Source of the DNA: Anaerolineales bacterium
GTDB lineage: Bacteria; Chloroflexota; Anaerolineae; Anaerolineales; E44-bin32
Reading direction: 5' to 3'
Length of the DNA: 35,763 nucleotides
Assembly (NCBI GenBank): GCA_004376465.1
Contig: SOJU01000025.1
Span: forward strand, 1 to 35,763
Part shown: positions 22,056 to 30,963 of the stretch, piece by piece
Layout: every line of letters starts with the position of its first letter
Position numbering within the stretch: the first letter of the stretch is position 1
Notes under the pieces: generated by a model
Database searches by the model: none
What the model was told of the DNA's origin: nothing
The model's input: only the letters and a program-made list of their open reading frames with translations
Program-made: the position numbers and the translations under genes

Positions 22056-25001
22056 ATGGGAAAATTGTCAGAGAAGACGCTTAACGAATTGCAAAGGGTT
22101 TTGCAAATGCGCCTTGAAGGTGAGGTGCAATTTGATCCGTTCACGCGCGTTCTTTACAGTACGGATGCGTCGAATTTCCAAATCGAACCCCTCGGTGTTG
22201 TGCTTCCAAGGCATGAAGATGAGATATGCGCGGTTGTTGAGATTGCCAGGGAATATGGCGTATCAGTGATTGCAAGGGGAGCCGGGACGAGCATGGCCGG
22301 GCAGTCGCTCGGGCACGGAATAATTCTCGATTGTTCAAAATATTTGAATCAAATCCATACACTTTCACCCGAGGAATCTGAGGTTGACGTCGGTCCTGGG
22401 GTCGTCTTAGCTGCGCTCAATCGGATCTCAGCGGAGCACAGCCTCATGTTCGGGCCTGACCCCGCCTCCGCTGATCGAGCGACGATTGGCGGAATGATCA
22501 GCAATAATGCGACTGGGGCGCATTCGATACGATATGGATTGGTTATCGATCATCTACTTGAAGCCGAGGTGGTGTTAAGTGACGGCTCGGTCGCCACATT
22601 TGCACCGCTCGAACCACATTCACTCAAGATGAAGCAAGCCGGCGAGAACCTTGAAGGAGAGATCTACCGAAAAGTATATTCAATCCTTGATACTCATCGC
22701 GAAGCTATTCGTGAACGTTGGCCGCGGACATGGCGACGGGCATCTGGCTACAGCCTGAATTATCTTGCCGATTATTCTCCGGGAGCCCCAGCTGTCTGGT
22801 TTGATGAAGCGATTCCTTATCCACCAACCGCCGGGTTGAATCTGACGCCATTGCTCTGCAGCTCAGAGGGCACATTGGGCATTCTCAGGCGGGCCAAGCT
22901 CAGGCTCGTACCTAAACCAGGAGCGACGGTTTTAAAGGTGTTGCCGTTCGATAGCATCAGCGAAGCAGCCGACGTTACTCCAGGGATACTAGCGACACGA
23001 CCTGATGCCGTAGAAGTGCTCCCGCGTTTGCTTCTGACCCGTGCTCGCGAGATCCCAGCGTATGCACGAAAAATGGGTTTCGCTCAAGGAGATCCAGCTG
23101 CATTGCTAATCGTTGAGTATGCAGGCGAGAGCGTAGAGCAAGCGATGACGCAAGCGAAGCGTCTCAAAGGGGGTTTACTGCTGGAACGCGAGGAAGACCA
23201 AGCTGACCTTTGGGCAGTGCGGAAAGCAGGATTGGGACTCCTTATGTCCGTCCCCGGAGACACGAAGCCGGTGACATTCATCGAAGATGTAGCTGTGCCA
23301 GTTGAAAAGCTGGGGGATTATGTGCGCCGGGTGGACGCCATCCTCAAGGAACATGGGACGACTGGGGAATGGTACGCTCATGCCTCTGCTGGGTGCCTCC
23401 ATCTCCGGCCCATGCTCAATCTTAAATCCACAGAGGGTGTGGAAAGAATGCGCCGTATTGCCGACGCAATCGCGGATTTGGTTATCGAAATGCAGGGTTC
23501 CATCTCGGGGGAACACGGGGATGGCCTTTCACATACGGAGTATAACGAGCGCCTCTTTGGACCAAACCTGACAAACGCCTTCCGCCAGGTGAAGGAGGCC
23601 TTCGACCCAGACGAAGTGTTAAATCCTGGGAAAGTCGTGCCTGCATCCAGCGGATTTGGAGGTAAAGGATCCCTGACTTCGGATCTCCGCTATGGTGAAG
23701 CGTATCAGACGGACGCTCCGGCAACAATATTTTCTTACTCTCGAGAGGGAAGCTTTGCCTCTGCGGTAGAGAGCTGCACTGGCCTAGGCGTATGTCGGAA
23801 AGAAGATGGCCTGATGTGTCCATCTTATCAGGTGACCCGGGAGGAAACGCATTCCACTCGCGGCAGAGCGAATGCGCTCCGTGCCGCGATCAGTGGAGCG
23901 TTACCGCTTGAATCGCTCACCAGCACTCAGATGTTTGAGGTCCTTGACCTTTGCCTGGCATGCAAAGGCTGCAAGGCAGAATGTCCAACAGCCGTGGATC
24001 TGGCGCGTTTGAAATCCGAGTTTTTGGCGTTTTATCACGCCGAACATGGAGTACCTCTACGTGATTCTCTATTTGCTCATATTGACAAAATCTCGCGCTA
24101 TGGAAGCAGGTTTGCAGCACTGTTCAATTTCCTTACTCGTACAAGAGGATTTCGGTGGATGCAAGAGAAAATACTGGGGATTGCACGGCAAAGAACTCTT
24201 CCACATTTTGCGAGCGTGACCTTCAGCGATTGGTTTTCCAAGCATCCGGATCCGGGTTTCGCTGAGACAGTCGTTCTTTTCTTGGATACTTATACTCAAT
24301 ACCAATACCCCGAGGTTGGCATCGCTGCGGTGGATGTTTTGGAAGCGGCTGGTTATCGGGTTGAGTTGGTCTCCGAGCAGGCATGTTGTGGGCGGCCGAT
24401 GATCTCAAAAGGCCTATTGAAGGATGCGAAAGCGCTTGCCGAGACTAACATCCGCGCTCTAACACCTTATGTAGAAGCAGGAATTCCAGTCATTGGCTTG
24501 GAGCCATCTTGTCTTTTTACACTTCGAGATGAGTACCTGGATTTCTTCCCGCTTAACCCGCGCGCCAAACAACTTGCGGAGAATTCATTTACTTTTGAGG
24601 AATTTCTTGTTCGATCGCGTGGCTCAGAGACACGCCCTATCGATAGAATTCAATTCCGGGAAGCGGATATCTCGGTATTATTCCACAATCATTGTTATTC
24701 GAAAGCGTTGATAGGCTCAGAACCATCAAATGCCATGTTTAAAGCTGCTGGAATTGATGTTGGGGAGATAGATTCAGGGTGTTGCGGGATGGCGGGAGCA
24801 TTCGGTTATGAAAGTGAACATTACCCTCTCTCAATGGAGATCGCGGAAGATCGTCTTTTGCCCGCCGTGCGTCATGGGGTAGGGCAGGGAGCGCAGGTTT
24901 CTGCATCCGGGCTCTCGTGTCGGACTCAAATTCATGATGGAGCGGGTGTCCTTGCGCTGCACCCTGCGCAGATCCTCGCCAAGCTCATCGTGAACGAATG
25001 A
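22056..25001 (+). CDS. FAD- and Fe-S-dependent 2-hydroxyacid dehydrogenase (three-part fusion)
   Basis: A 981-residue cytoplasmic or membrane-associated oxidoreductase of the Dld-II/YdiJ type. Residues about 40-220 are the FAD-binding domain (RGAGTSMAGQSLG, DPASADRATIGGMISNNATG), 260-530 the FAD-oxidase C-terminal domain ending GEHGDGLSHTEY and DEVLNPGKV. An Fe-S ferredoxin-like part follows (CTGLGVCRKEDGLMCPSY near 573; CLACKGCKAECPTAVD near 632). The last part has two cysteine-rich CCG modules (ACCGRPM near 776; SGCCGMAGAFGYE near 908). Such proteins oxidise D-lactate, glycolate or D-2-hydroxyglutarate and pass electrons through Fe-S centres; the substrate cannot be decided here. It is probably transcribed from its own promoter and read without a leader. 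Confidence 0.93.
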   Translation: MGKLSEKTLNELQRVLQMRLEGEVQFDPFTRVLYSTDASNFQIEPLGVVLPRHEDEICAVVEIAREYGVSVIARGAGTSMAGQSLGHGIILDCSKYLNQIHTLSPEESEVDVGPGVVLAALNRISAEHSLMFGPDPASADRATIGGMISNNATGAHSIRYGLVIDHLLEAEVVLSDGSVATFAPLEPHSLKMKQAGENLEGEIYRKVYSILDTHREAIRERWPRTWRRASGYSLNYLADYSPGAPAVWFDEAIPYPPTAGLNLTPLLCSSEGTLGILRRAKLRLVPKPGATVLKVLPFDSISEAADVTPGILATRPDAVEVLPRLLLTRAREIPAYARKMGFAQGDPAALLIVEYAGESVEQAMTQAKRLKGGLLLEREEDQADLWAVRKAGLGLLMSVPGDTKPVTFIEDVAVPVEKLGDYVRRVDAILKEHGTTGEWYAHASAGCLHLRPMLNLKSTEGVERMRRIADAIADLVIEMQGSISGEHGDGLSHTEYNERLFGPNLTNAFRQVKEAFDPDEVLNPGKVVPASSGFGGKGSLTSDLRYGEAYQTDAPATIFSYSREGSFASAVESCTGLGVCRKEDGLMCPSYQVTREETHSTRGRANALRAAISGALPLESLTSTQMFEVLDLCLACKGCKAECPTAVDLARLKSEFLAFYHAEHGVPLRDSLFAHIDKISRYGSRFAALFNFLTRTRGFRWMQEKILGIARQRTLPHFASVTFSDWFSKHPDPGFAETVVLFLDTYTQYQYPEVGIAAVDVLEAAGYRVELVSEQACCGRPMISKGLLKDAKALAETNIRALTPYVEAGIPVIGLEPSCLFTLRDEYLDFFPLNPRAKQLAENSFTFEEFLVRSRGSETRPIDRIQFREADISVLFHNHCYSKALIGSEPSNAMFKAAGIDVGEIDSGCCGMAGAFGYESEHYPLSMEIAEDRLLPAVRHGVGQGAQVSASGLSCRTQIHDGAGVLALHPAQILAKLIVNE

Positions 25002-25054
25002 CTCTTATTCCGATGCTGGTAGTACAATTGCGCGCACTCTGGATATTGCGGTGA

Positions 25055-25303
25055 GTGTGTATTATTAATGTACTAGCAACTTTGGCAGCTCTGGTTGTCG
25101 GTGCGTTAGTGTTGTTGTTTCTGAGAGTCAATCCGATAGATGCTTATAGGGCTCTATGGGAAGGCGCTTCCGGGAATAGCAACGCCGTGGCTGAGACTCT
25201 CGTCAAAGCTACACCCTTTCTTCTAGAGGATTTGGGAATATGTATCGCTTTTCGTGCAGGTGGTTCAGCTTGCATGTCTGAGATCGGATCCGTCAGGATA
25301 TAG
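25055..25303 (+). pseudogene. Truncated sugar/nucleoside ABC permease remnant
   Basis: The 82 codons from GTG 25055 read like the N-terminus of BmpA-type nucleoside/simple-sugar ABC permeases: a hydrophobic LAALVVGALVLLFL, then NPIDAYRALWEGA, ETLVKATPFLLEDLG and IAFRAG. At the point where the family continues into an NIGAEGQ motif, the frame runs into unrelated sequence and stops. No ATPase, second permease or binding protein is nearby, so this is a dead fragment. It lies in a 515-base stretch without an intact gene (25002-25516). The remaining 213 bases after the stop hold nothing I recognise. Confidence 0.72.
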
Positions 25304-25516
25304 CCATCACACACACCAGGTGCAGACTAGATCAGCAGGTTACTTTGGGGGTCTCGATTTAGAGAGAATACATTTTCTGTGGTTGTCTGCGACAGGGCAG
25401 GGGTTGTTAAACAGAACAAAAGTTCGCCTCAATCGCGAAGGTCGGAAGGGTAACTATCAGACGATATTTATCATGGGCGACTTCAACCGATGTATTAAGA
25501 ATGAGGGTTATCAAAA

Positions 25517-26122
25517 GTGATAATAAACAATGAGCTGGATATTCCAAAAGTAAATATTCTCCTAAAAACATTTGCTTTATGGTTCTTAGCTTTCTCTGGA
25601 TGGAAAGCAGAGGGAGATCTTCACTTATTACCAAAGAAATTCGTTGCGATCCTGGCGCCGCATACATCAAATTGGGATTTAATATTCATCTTGGGGGTAA
25701 TATTCGCTCTGGGATTAAAGGTTAACTGGTTTGGGAAAAAGGAAGCTTTTCGTTGGCCTTTAGGCGGAATATTTAAACGGTTGGGGGGTATCCCCATCGA
25801 GCGCAGTGCTCATAAGAACATGGTCCAGCAGACTGTGGAGTTGATTCGGGCACAAGAGCGAGTTGTTGTTGGGATAGCCCCTGAGGGTACCCGCAGCAAT
25901 GCTAAGTACTGGAAGACCGGTTTCTACCATATTGCACACCAAGCTGCAGTTCCGATCGTTTTCGCGTTTTTGGATTATGGCCGCAAAGTGGGTGGTTTAG
26001 GTCAGCAGATGGTAACGACGGGTGATATTGAGGAAGACATGAATGTGATCCGCGCTTATTACAAAGGTGTTACCGCAAAGTTCCCAGAGAGTGTGGGAGA
26101 GATGGTCATCAAGCCACATTGA
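25517..26122 (+). CDS. PlsC-like 1-acylglycerol-3-phosphate acyltransferase family protein
   Basis: A 201-residue acyltransferase that would move a fatty acyl chain onto a glycerol-phosphate-type acceptor at the inner face of the membrane. The catalytic H-x4-D motif is HTSNWD and the substrate-binding EGTR motif is APEGTRS; between them lie the usual GKKEAFRWPLGGIFKRLGGIPIER and hydrophobic helices. It is shorter than typical PlsC and lacks a long N-terminal anchor. The start is GTG 25517, with GAGGG nine bases upstream. It stands alone, so the acceptor may not be the usual lysophosphatidic acid. Confidence 0.9.
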   Translation: MIINNELDIPKVNILLKTFALWFLAFSGWKAEGDLHLLPKKFVAILAPHTSNWDLIFILGVIFALGLKVNWFGKKEAFRWPLGGIFKRLGGIPIERSAHKNMVQQTVELIRAQERVVVGIAPEGTRSNAKYWKTGFYHIAHQAAVPIVFAFLDYGRKVGGLGQQMVTTGDIEEDMNVIRAYYKGVTAKFPESVGEMVIKPH

Positions 26123-26224
26123 AGTAAATATATTGTTGCAGTGGGCGTTTAGCGAGTAGCCCTTACGTGCAACACGCATGTGCTATCGTCGAAAAAAGAA
26201 TCCCTTATATAAATTATTTCTATC

Positions 26225-27205
26225 TTACTTCTCGAAAATATCATGATAGCCGCGATCCAGCTCGTCATCGGATAGATGTGCGTAGCGCTGGGTAACAGCG
26301 ATGTTGCGATGCCGGGCGAGCTCCTGAGCTAGCTTCAGATTGCCACCAGAGCCACGCAACACTGTCGTCACGAAGTAGTGCCGGAAAGAGTGGGGGGTGA
26401 TCGTGCCTGCGGCATCGGAACCGAGCGCTTCACTGACGTGTTTGTGGACGATAGCACGTCCGGTTGTCGTTGAAATTGCCAATACTTTCTTCCCAGCCCC
26501 GAGATCGTGGCGGGCAAATAGCGGGAGCGAAGAAAGAGGCCTCCCGCTGCCGCCGTCTAACTCTGCTCTTAATCGCAAATAATCCTTCAGCGCGGCCAGA
26601 GAGCGAGATGAGAACCGCACGATCGATTCCCGATCGCCTTTACCAATCAGGATCGCTCGACCTTCATTCCAATCGATATCCGCGCGGCGCAGGTTGCAGG
26701 CTTCGTGAACACGGAGACCTGTATCGGCGAGGGTTAGCAGGAACCCTCGGTCTCTTAGATTGCGCAAACGGTCTCGCTCATCATCAACTGACGAGTGGAT
26801 GAGGTTATTCGCGTATTCAATCGTGAGTTCAATCTGCTTTCGCGGAAATTGGGGGAGACGTTGACCGGGGCGGCGTCCACGACGGCGGATAAGCATTCGC
26901 ATACGAGAGAGATTGATATCGGCGAGTTCTTCTGCAACCAGGTACTCGTACCAGCCAGCGGTTGCTGTGAGATAGAGCTGTTCGCTTGCAGGCGCGTATG
27001 ATTTTAGCGCAGCAGCGAAATCAGCGATCCAATCTTCTTTTACTGCCGAGACCATAGTTTCGGCGGGATCAAACCCTAAATCATCGAGCATTGCCTCGAA
27101 CGCGTTTAACGCGTTGCGGTAAGTCCGAGTTGTATTTTCGCTGCGCGCAAGCGCAATTGTTCCTAAGTAATCTAGAATGGAATCTACAATCAAGACCCGC
27201 GCCAT
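26225..27205 (-). CDS. Tyrosine recombinase (XerC/XerD-like)
   Basis: A 326-residue site-specific recombinase. Residues 1-95 are the SAM-like core-binding domain (SENTTRTYRNALNAFEAML). The catalytic domain carries the full set of active-site residues: Arg in DTGLRVHEA, Lys in GKGDRE, HxxR in PHSFRHYF, His in ARHRNI, and the nucleophile Tyr in TQRYAHL. I chose ATG 27205 because GAGGG lies eight bases before it; a TTG at 27220 is also in frame. It has no excisionase, phage or integron genes around it, so it may be a chromosome-dimer resolvase or a solitary remnant of an element. Confidence 0.92.
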   Translation of the reverse strand: MARVLIVDSILDYLGTIALARSENTTRTYRNALNAFEAMLDDLGFDPAETMVSAVKEDWIADFAAALKSYAPASEQLYLTATAGWYEYLVAEELADINLSRMRMLIRRRGRRPGQRLPQFPRKQIELTIEYANNLIHSSVDDERDRLRNLRDRGFLLTLADTGLRVHEACNLRRADIDWNEGRAILIGKGDRESIVRFSSRSLAALKDYLRLRAELDGGSGRPLSSLPLFARHDLGAGKKVLAISTTTGRAIVHKHVSEALGSDAAGTITPHSFRHYFVTTVLRGSGGNLKLAQELARHRNIAVTQRYAHLSDDELDRGYHDIFEK

Positions 27206-27231
27206 AGGTTTTTCCCTCAAACAGGATGAGG

Positions 27232-27253
27232 AACCGTTCTCAAGAGAATGGTT
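27232..27253. repeat. Imperfect inverted repeat upstream of the recombinase
   Basis: AACCGTTCTC and GAGAATGGTT are separated by two bases and differ from perfect symmetry at one position. It lies 27 bases upstream of the recombinase start, next to an AT-rich stretch containing TATAAT-like boxes. It could be an operator. Confidence 0.4.
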
Positions 27254-27284
27254 ATTATAATAGTACTTATCATAAGCATAAAGA

Positions 27285-27312
27285 ATTTAGCATAATAGTG
27301 CTACCGGGTCAA
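27285..27312 (-). other. dif-like sequence upstream of the recombinase
   Basis: On the minus strand the right arm TTATGCTAAAT (27295-27285) differs from the E. coli dif XerD arm (TTATGTTAAAT) at one base. It is preceded by a 6-base centre and a left arm that matches poorly. The plus strand also contains a 5-bp dyad TAGCA-N6-TGCTA (27288-27303), and a second TTATGCT lies 13-14 bases beyond. The stretch 27206-27545 holds no gene; its content is this site, the repeat at 27232 and the pair at 27405. The surrounding AT-rich sequence makes chance matches easier. Confidence 0.3.
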
Positions 27313-27404
27313 GCCCCTGCCCCAGACAAGCAGTTGAGATTTTTATTGGAGAGTGTAGAGCGAAATAACAATCAGAATTCTTTTATGAGGAAGAAATGAT
27401 TTAG

Positions 27405-27427
27405 GCCATGGCGAATTTTGCCATGGC
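27405..27427. repeat. Two copies of the palindrome GCCATGGC
   Basis: GCCATGGC occurs at 27405-27412 and 27420-27427 with a 7-base AT-rich spacer. Each copy is a palindrome and together they can form an 8-bp hairpin. It lies between the starts of the recombinase and the end of the YihY gene and may be a protein binding site or a weak terminator. Confidence 0.4.
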
Positions 27428-27545
27428 TACCTCCCTACCCGTATCCAGTGTCTCGGTAATGATTGATTTTACGGGATTGAAATGTAAAGAGCCGCACGTA
27501 TGTTCTATGGTGGAAAATTCGGGACACTATCAATGAATGGAAGAA

Positions 27546-28463
27546 TTATTCAAAGACGGTATCCGCGGCTTCGGCTTCAGATGATCCTGAATGATAATAA
27601 GTAGTGATTGCTCCCCCAAGGTGTGCACCATAAAGTATCACTAAACTGATGATATAAAACCAAAGCATGAGCGCTACGATTGCCCCTAATGAGCCATAAA
27701 CAAGTTCATAGGTGGCGATCCCGCTTGTGAGGTACCAGGTGAAGCCTGCTGTGGCGAGGTCCCAACCCAAGGCAGACACCATGGCACCAACGAGCGCTGC
27801 ACGCCAAGGAACCTTTGTATTTGGAGCCCATAGAAAGAGCAGGAAGAATAAAACAACTTTGGATCCCCATGAAAGGAATTGAGTGATGAAGGATTGGACT
27901 GGGACAATCTCGGGTGAAAAGAAAACTATATTTGCAGGGTCCAAGCGGGAAATGAAAGTAGAGACGGTTGAGAAAAACATGTAGGCTGATAGAAGCACGA
28001 TCACAAGGGTGATGATCGAGAGCCCGGCAAGCCGGTTGCGAATGAAATTGCTAGGTTTTGTGTCTGGCCAAGCTAGGCTCACGTTGTAGAACACACTGGA
28101 AAAAACACCTGTCCCCGCCCAAACCAAACCGATAAATCCGATTATGCGAACAGGCCCACGAAGAGCAAGAATTGTCTGCAGATTGTCCTCAATTAATGTT
28201 TCGGAGACAGGAAGAAAATTGCCGATAATCTCTGTCACTTGTGAAAATATAATCTCTTCCTCAAGTACAAAACTCGCCGAAGCAATTAATGCAAGAAAGA
28301 ACGGAAATATAGAAAAAAGGGCGTAATATGCAAGGCTGGCAGCGGTAGCCGCGCCACGGGCCTCAGAGAATCGCTCAAGCGAGAGGGCAAGGATGCCGAG
28401 CCCGCCTCGTGTCATAATGTTTAGTCGATTATATATCTGGCGGAGATCTTCTTTCTTAGACAT
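27546..28463 (-). CDS. YihY/BrkB family inner-membrane protein
   Basis: A 305-residue integral membrane protein of the YihY/BrkB (UPF0761) family, once misnamed RNase BN. The family signature is clear: AAATAASLAYYALFSIFPFFLALIA (in part), VRIIGFIGLVWAGTGVFSSV, then several hydrophobic helices and a C-terminal VYGSLGAIVALMLWFYIISLVILYGA (in part), giving about six membrane segments. The biochemical function of the family is not settled; export or envelope roles have been proposed. The start ATG 28463 has only a weak AGCGGA upstream. A promoter with TATAAT and a perfect palindrome lies just before it. Confidence 0.92.
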   Translation of the reverse strand: MSKKEDLRQIYNRLNIMTRGGLGILALSLERFSEARGAATAASLAYYALFSIFPFFLALIASASFVLEEEIIFSQVTEIIGNFLPVSETLIEDNLQTILALRGPVRIIGFIGLVWAGTGVFSSVFYNVSLAWPDTKPSNFIRNRLAGLSIITLVIVLLSAYMFFSTVSTFISRLDPANIVFFSPEIVPVQSFITQFLSWGSKVVLFFLLFLWAPNTKVPWRAALVGAMVSALGWDLATAGFTWYLTSGIATYELVYGSLGAIVALMLWFYIISLVILYGAHLGGAITTYYHSGSSEAEAADTVFE

Positions 28464-28475
28464 ATTTCGCTTATA

Positions 28476-28502
28476 TATCCGCTGCGGATAGCAGAGATTA
28501 TA
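28476..28502 (-). promoter_or_regulatory. Promoter and palindrome before the YihY gene
   Basis: The minus strand has TATAAT at 28502-28497. Directly downstream, at the expected start point, lies a perfect 15-bp palindrome, TATCCGC-T-GCGGATA (28476-28490). This is the usual place for a repressor operator. No good -35 box was found. Confidence 0.45.
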
Positions 28503-28568
28503 CAGCCTTCTTGGAAAATGGAAGCTATCAAGTATTGGTTCTTAAAATATGTGTTTATTGAGGGGTCA

Positions 28569-29603
28569 TTAATCGCTTGATTTGTTGGAGTTGTCCATAA
28601 TCCGATGGATTTCACCCGAATCCCAGCATTTTTCCATCGCTTGCACAATGCCCGGGTCAAACTGCTTTCCTGAACCATTACGAATCTCTGTGTAGGCTTC
28701 GTCAACGGGCATTGCCTGTCGGTAAGGTCGATCGGAGGTCATTGCGTCGAAGGCATCGGCTACTGCAAGGAGTCGGGCGCCCTCGGGGATTTCCTCACCG
28801 TTGAGCTGAGCAGGATAACCATCCCCATCCCAGCGCTCATGGTGATGCAAAACGAGCGGGATGGCAGGTGCAAGGTAAGGGATGTCGCGGATCATTAGCG
28901 CGCCTACTTCAGGGTGTTTTCGCATCTCAACCCATTCTTCATCAGAGAGGGAACTGTCTTTTCTTAATACCGATTCAGGTATGTAAATCTTGCCAATATC
29001 ATGCAAGATCGCGCCGAATTCAAGTATTTCAAGCCTGGCGTCATCCCACTCGAGTTGGTCTGCAAGGGCTCTTGCGTAGAGGCTTAAACGCCTCATGTGT
29101 GCATGCGTATAGGAGTCACGAGCTTCAATTGCATTTGCCAATACAAAAAGGCTGTCCTTATATGCATGCTTAAGTTGGGCAAGCATAAGTTCGTCTGAGC
29201 GCTGGAGACGTGCACGAACGGCGGATAAGAGTTCCTGGGTCGTTACGGGCTTTGTGATGTAATCGTCAGCTCCTAGCGATTTTCCGGCGAAGATATCCTC
29301 ACGGGTTCCCCTGGCGGTGAGAAAGATGAAGGGTATGCTTGCCCCTCCTGGTTGCTTGCGAACGGCCTCAAACAATTCGTAGCCATCCATTATCGGCATC
29401 GAGATATCGGAAAGGATCAGTGCAGGTTTTGTATGACCAAGAAGGTCCAGTGCAGCTTCCCCGTTGGAAGCTGAAAGGACCTCAAAGCCCGCACCTTTGA
29501 GTACGTCCTGAAAGGCGATGAGCATCGCCGGATCATCCTCAACTACGAGGAGCTTTATTGGGTCTTCCTGAGTATCCGAGGAACTCGCTTTTTCTTCAAC
29601 CAT
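28569..29603 (-). CDS. Response regulator with HD-GYP phosphodiesterase domain
   Basis: A 344-residue two-domain protein. Residues about 10-130 are a receiver with the acidic pair EDD and phosphoacceptor Asp in LILSDISMP. Residues 145-330 are an HD-GYP domain with HAHMRR, the metal-binding HDIGK, and HHERWDGDGYP followed by DAFDAMTSDRPYR. HD-GYP enzymes hydrolyse cyclic di-GMP, so this protein should lower that second messenger when phosphorylated. It uses DGDGYP where the family usually has DGxGYP, which is compatible with activity. No kinase is adjacent, so its partner is elsewhere. The 201 bases upstream to ctpA hold no gene. Confidence 0.93.
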   Translation of the reverse strand: MVEEKASSSDTQEDPIKLLVVEDDPAMLIAFQDVLKGAGFEVLSASNGEAALDLLGHTKPALILSDISMPIMDGYELFEAVRKQPGGASIPFIFLTARGTREDIFAGKSLGADDYITKPVTTQELLSAVRARLQRSDELMLAQLKHAYKDSLFVLANAIEARDSYTHAHMRRLSLYARALADQLEWDDARLEILEFGAILHDIGKIYIPESVLRKDSSLSDEEWVEMRKHPEVGALMIRDIPYLAPAIPLVLHHHERWDGDGYPAQLNGEEIPEGARLLAVADAFDAMTSDRPYRQAMPVDEAYTEIRNGSGKQFDPGIVQAMEKCWDSGEIHRIMDNSNKSSD

Positions 29604-29804
29604 TACTCGACCTTTTCAGCATCATTATTACGTTCTATTGGCGATTCTGCTATATGAAATTCGTACCCCCCCCTTTAGACTATGTGGCCTTCCTTAATTA
29701 TCTCTTGCATCCGTTCAGCAATCATGTCCGTATCGGTAAGCTTTCCTGACATTATGTATTATGATTCGGCTTGGATTGAATACGAATAGAGAACAGGGGT
29801 TTGA

Positions 29805-30962
29805 ATGTCAAAGCGCTTGATTTCATTTCTCACGCTAATATTATTCTTAGCAACTCTTCTCTCATTCGCTGCTGGTTATTTTGCGCGTGAGATCTGGCCG
29901 CTCCCTTCAGAACAGATACTCCTTTTAAAGGAAGCCAGGCGACTCCTAGGGATGCATTACCTCGACCCTCTGCCGGATGACCTGGAGCTTGAGCGGGGGA
30001 TGATTCATGGCATGATGGGGGTATTACCTGATCCTTATAGCAGATACGTTGAACCTGCAACACACGAAATTCAAACGGATGATCTAGCAGGAGAATACGC
30101 GGGTATAGGAGCAGAAATTTCCAGAGGCGAGCGAGGCCAGTTCTACCTTGTCCCAATTGAAGATGGACCCGCTGAAGCTGCAGGTATCCTCGAAGGTGAC
30201 GTTCTACTTGCTATAGATGGTGTGTTGATTAATGAAGACACCACGCTTGAGTCAGTTATCACCCGTATTCGCGGGCCCGAAGGCTCAGCGATCCGCTTGA
30301 CAGTGGCTGCACGAGATCCCAAGCAGGCCAACCTTGAGTTTGAAATCACTCGTGCTATTATCCCCCTACCCTCGGTAATGCACTACCTCCTCCCCGAAGA
30401 ACCATGGGTTGGGGTTATCAACGTTCGTCGCTTCAGTGAAAAAACTCCAGGTGAACTCGAGAAGGCCTATAAGGAATTAATTAATCGAGGGGCTAAATCT
30501 ATCATTCTCGATTTAAGGGATAATTCCGGTGGGCTGCTCGATGCATCTATAGAATCATCACGGTTATTTCTCGAGGATGGGCTCGTTGTGGTAGAAGAGC
30601 GTAGTGGAATGGAGAGCCAGATCTTCTATGTTCACGAGAGAGGATTGGCATCAGAGATGCCCATGGTCGTTCTGGTGAATGCCAGGACCGCGAGCGCAGC
30701 GGAAGTAGTGGCGGCTTCGCTTCAGGACAACGGTCGATCACTATTAATTGGCGAGGCGACTTTTGGCAAGGGATCAGTGCAAGTAATTTTGGAGTTGAGC
30801 GATGGATCCAGCCTGCACGTGACGTCTGCTCGTTGGCTTACTCCCAAAGGTAATGTTATTGATAATATAGGCCTTCTTCCAGATATCATTGTTGAACAAA
30901 AAGATCCAAACGCGGATAATGGCATTGCTGTTGCTGTAGAATGGTTGCGGGAGCATCGCTAA
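29805..30962 (+). CDS. ctpA: S41 carboxyl-terminal processing protease
   Basis: A 385-residue exported serine protease. An N-terminal signal or anchor (residues about 5-25) is followed by a linker, a PDZ domain (EYAGIGAEISR to about residue 180) and the S41 catalytic domain. The catalytic Ser lies in RTASAAEVVAASL and the Lys in GEATFGKGSVQ. Such enzymes trim the C-termini of envelope proteins and degrade tagged or damaged ones. ATG 29805 has AGGGG five bases upstream. The stop codon is one base before smpB, so they form an operon that joins protein quality control outside and inside the cell. Confidence 0.94.
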   Translation: MSKRLISFLTLILFLATLLSFAAGYFAREIWPLPSEQILLLKEARRLLGMHYLDPLPDDLELERGMIHGMMGVLPDPYSRYVEPATHEIQTDDLAGEYAGIGAEISRGERGQFYLVPIEDGPAEAAGILEGDVLLAIDGVLINEDTTLESVITRIRGPEGSAIRLTVAARDPKQANLEFEITRAIIPLPSVMHYLLPEEPWVGVINVRRFSEKTPGELEKAYKELINRGAKSIILDLRDNSGGLLDASIESSRLFLEDGLVVVEERSGMESQIFYVHERGLASEMPMVVLVNARTASAAEVVAASLQDNGRSLLIGEATFGKGSVQVILELSDGSSLHVTSARWLTPKGNVIDNIGLLPDIIVEQKDPNADNGIAVAVEWLREHR

Positions 30963-30963
30963 G

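Noticed and set aside
25254-25520. 88-codon plus-strand open frame after the permease remnant
   Set aside because: No RBS, no recognisable protein pattern, and it begins inside the remnant in another frame.
27405-27427. Paired GCCATGGC as insertion-sequence ends
   Set aside because: No transposase or target duplication is nearby and the spacer is only seven bases.
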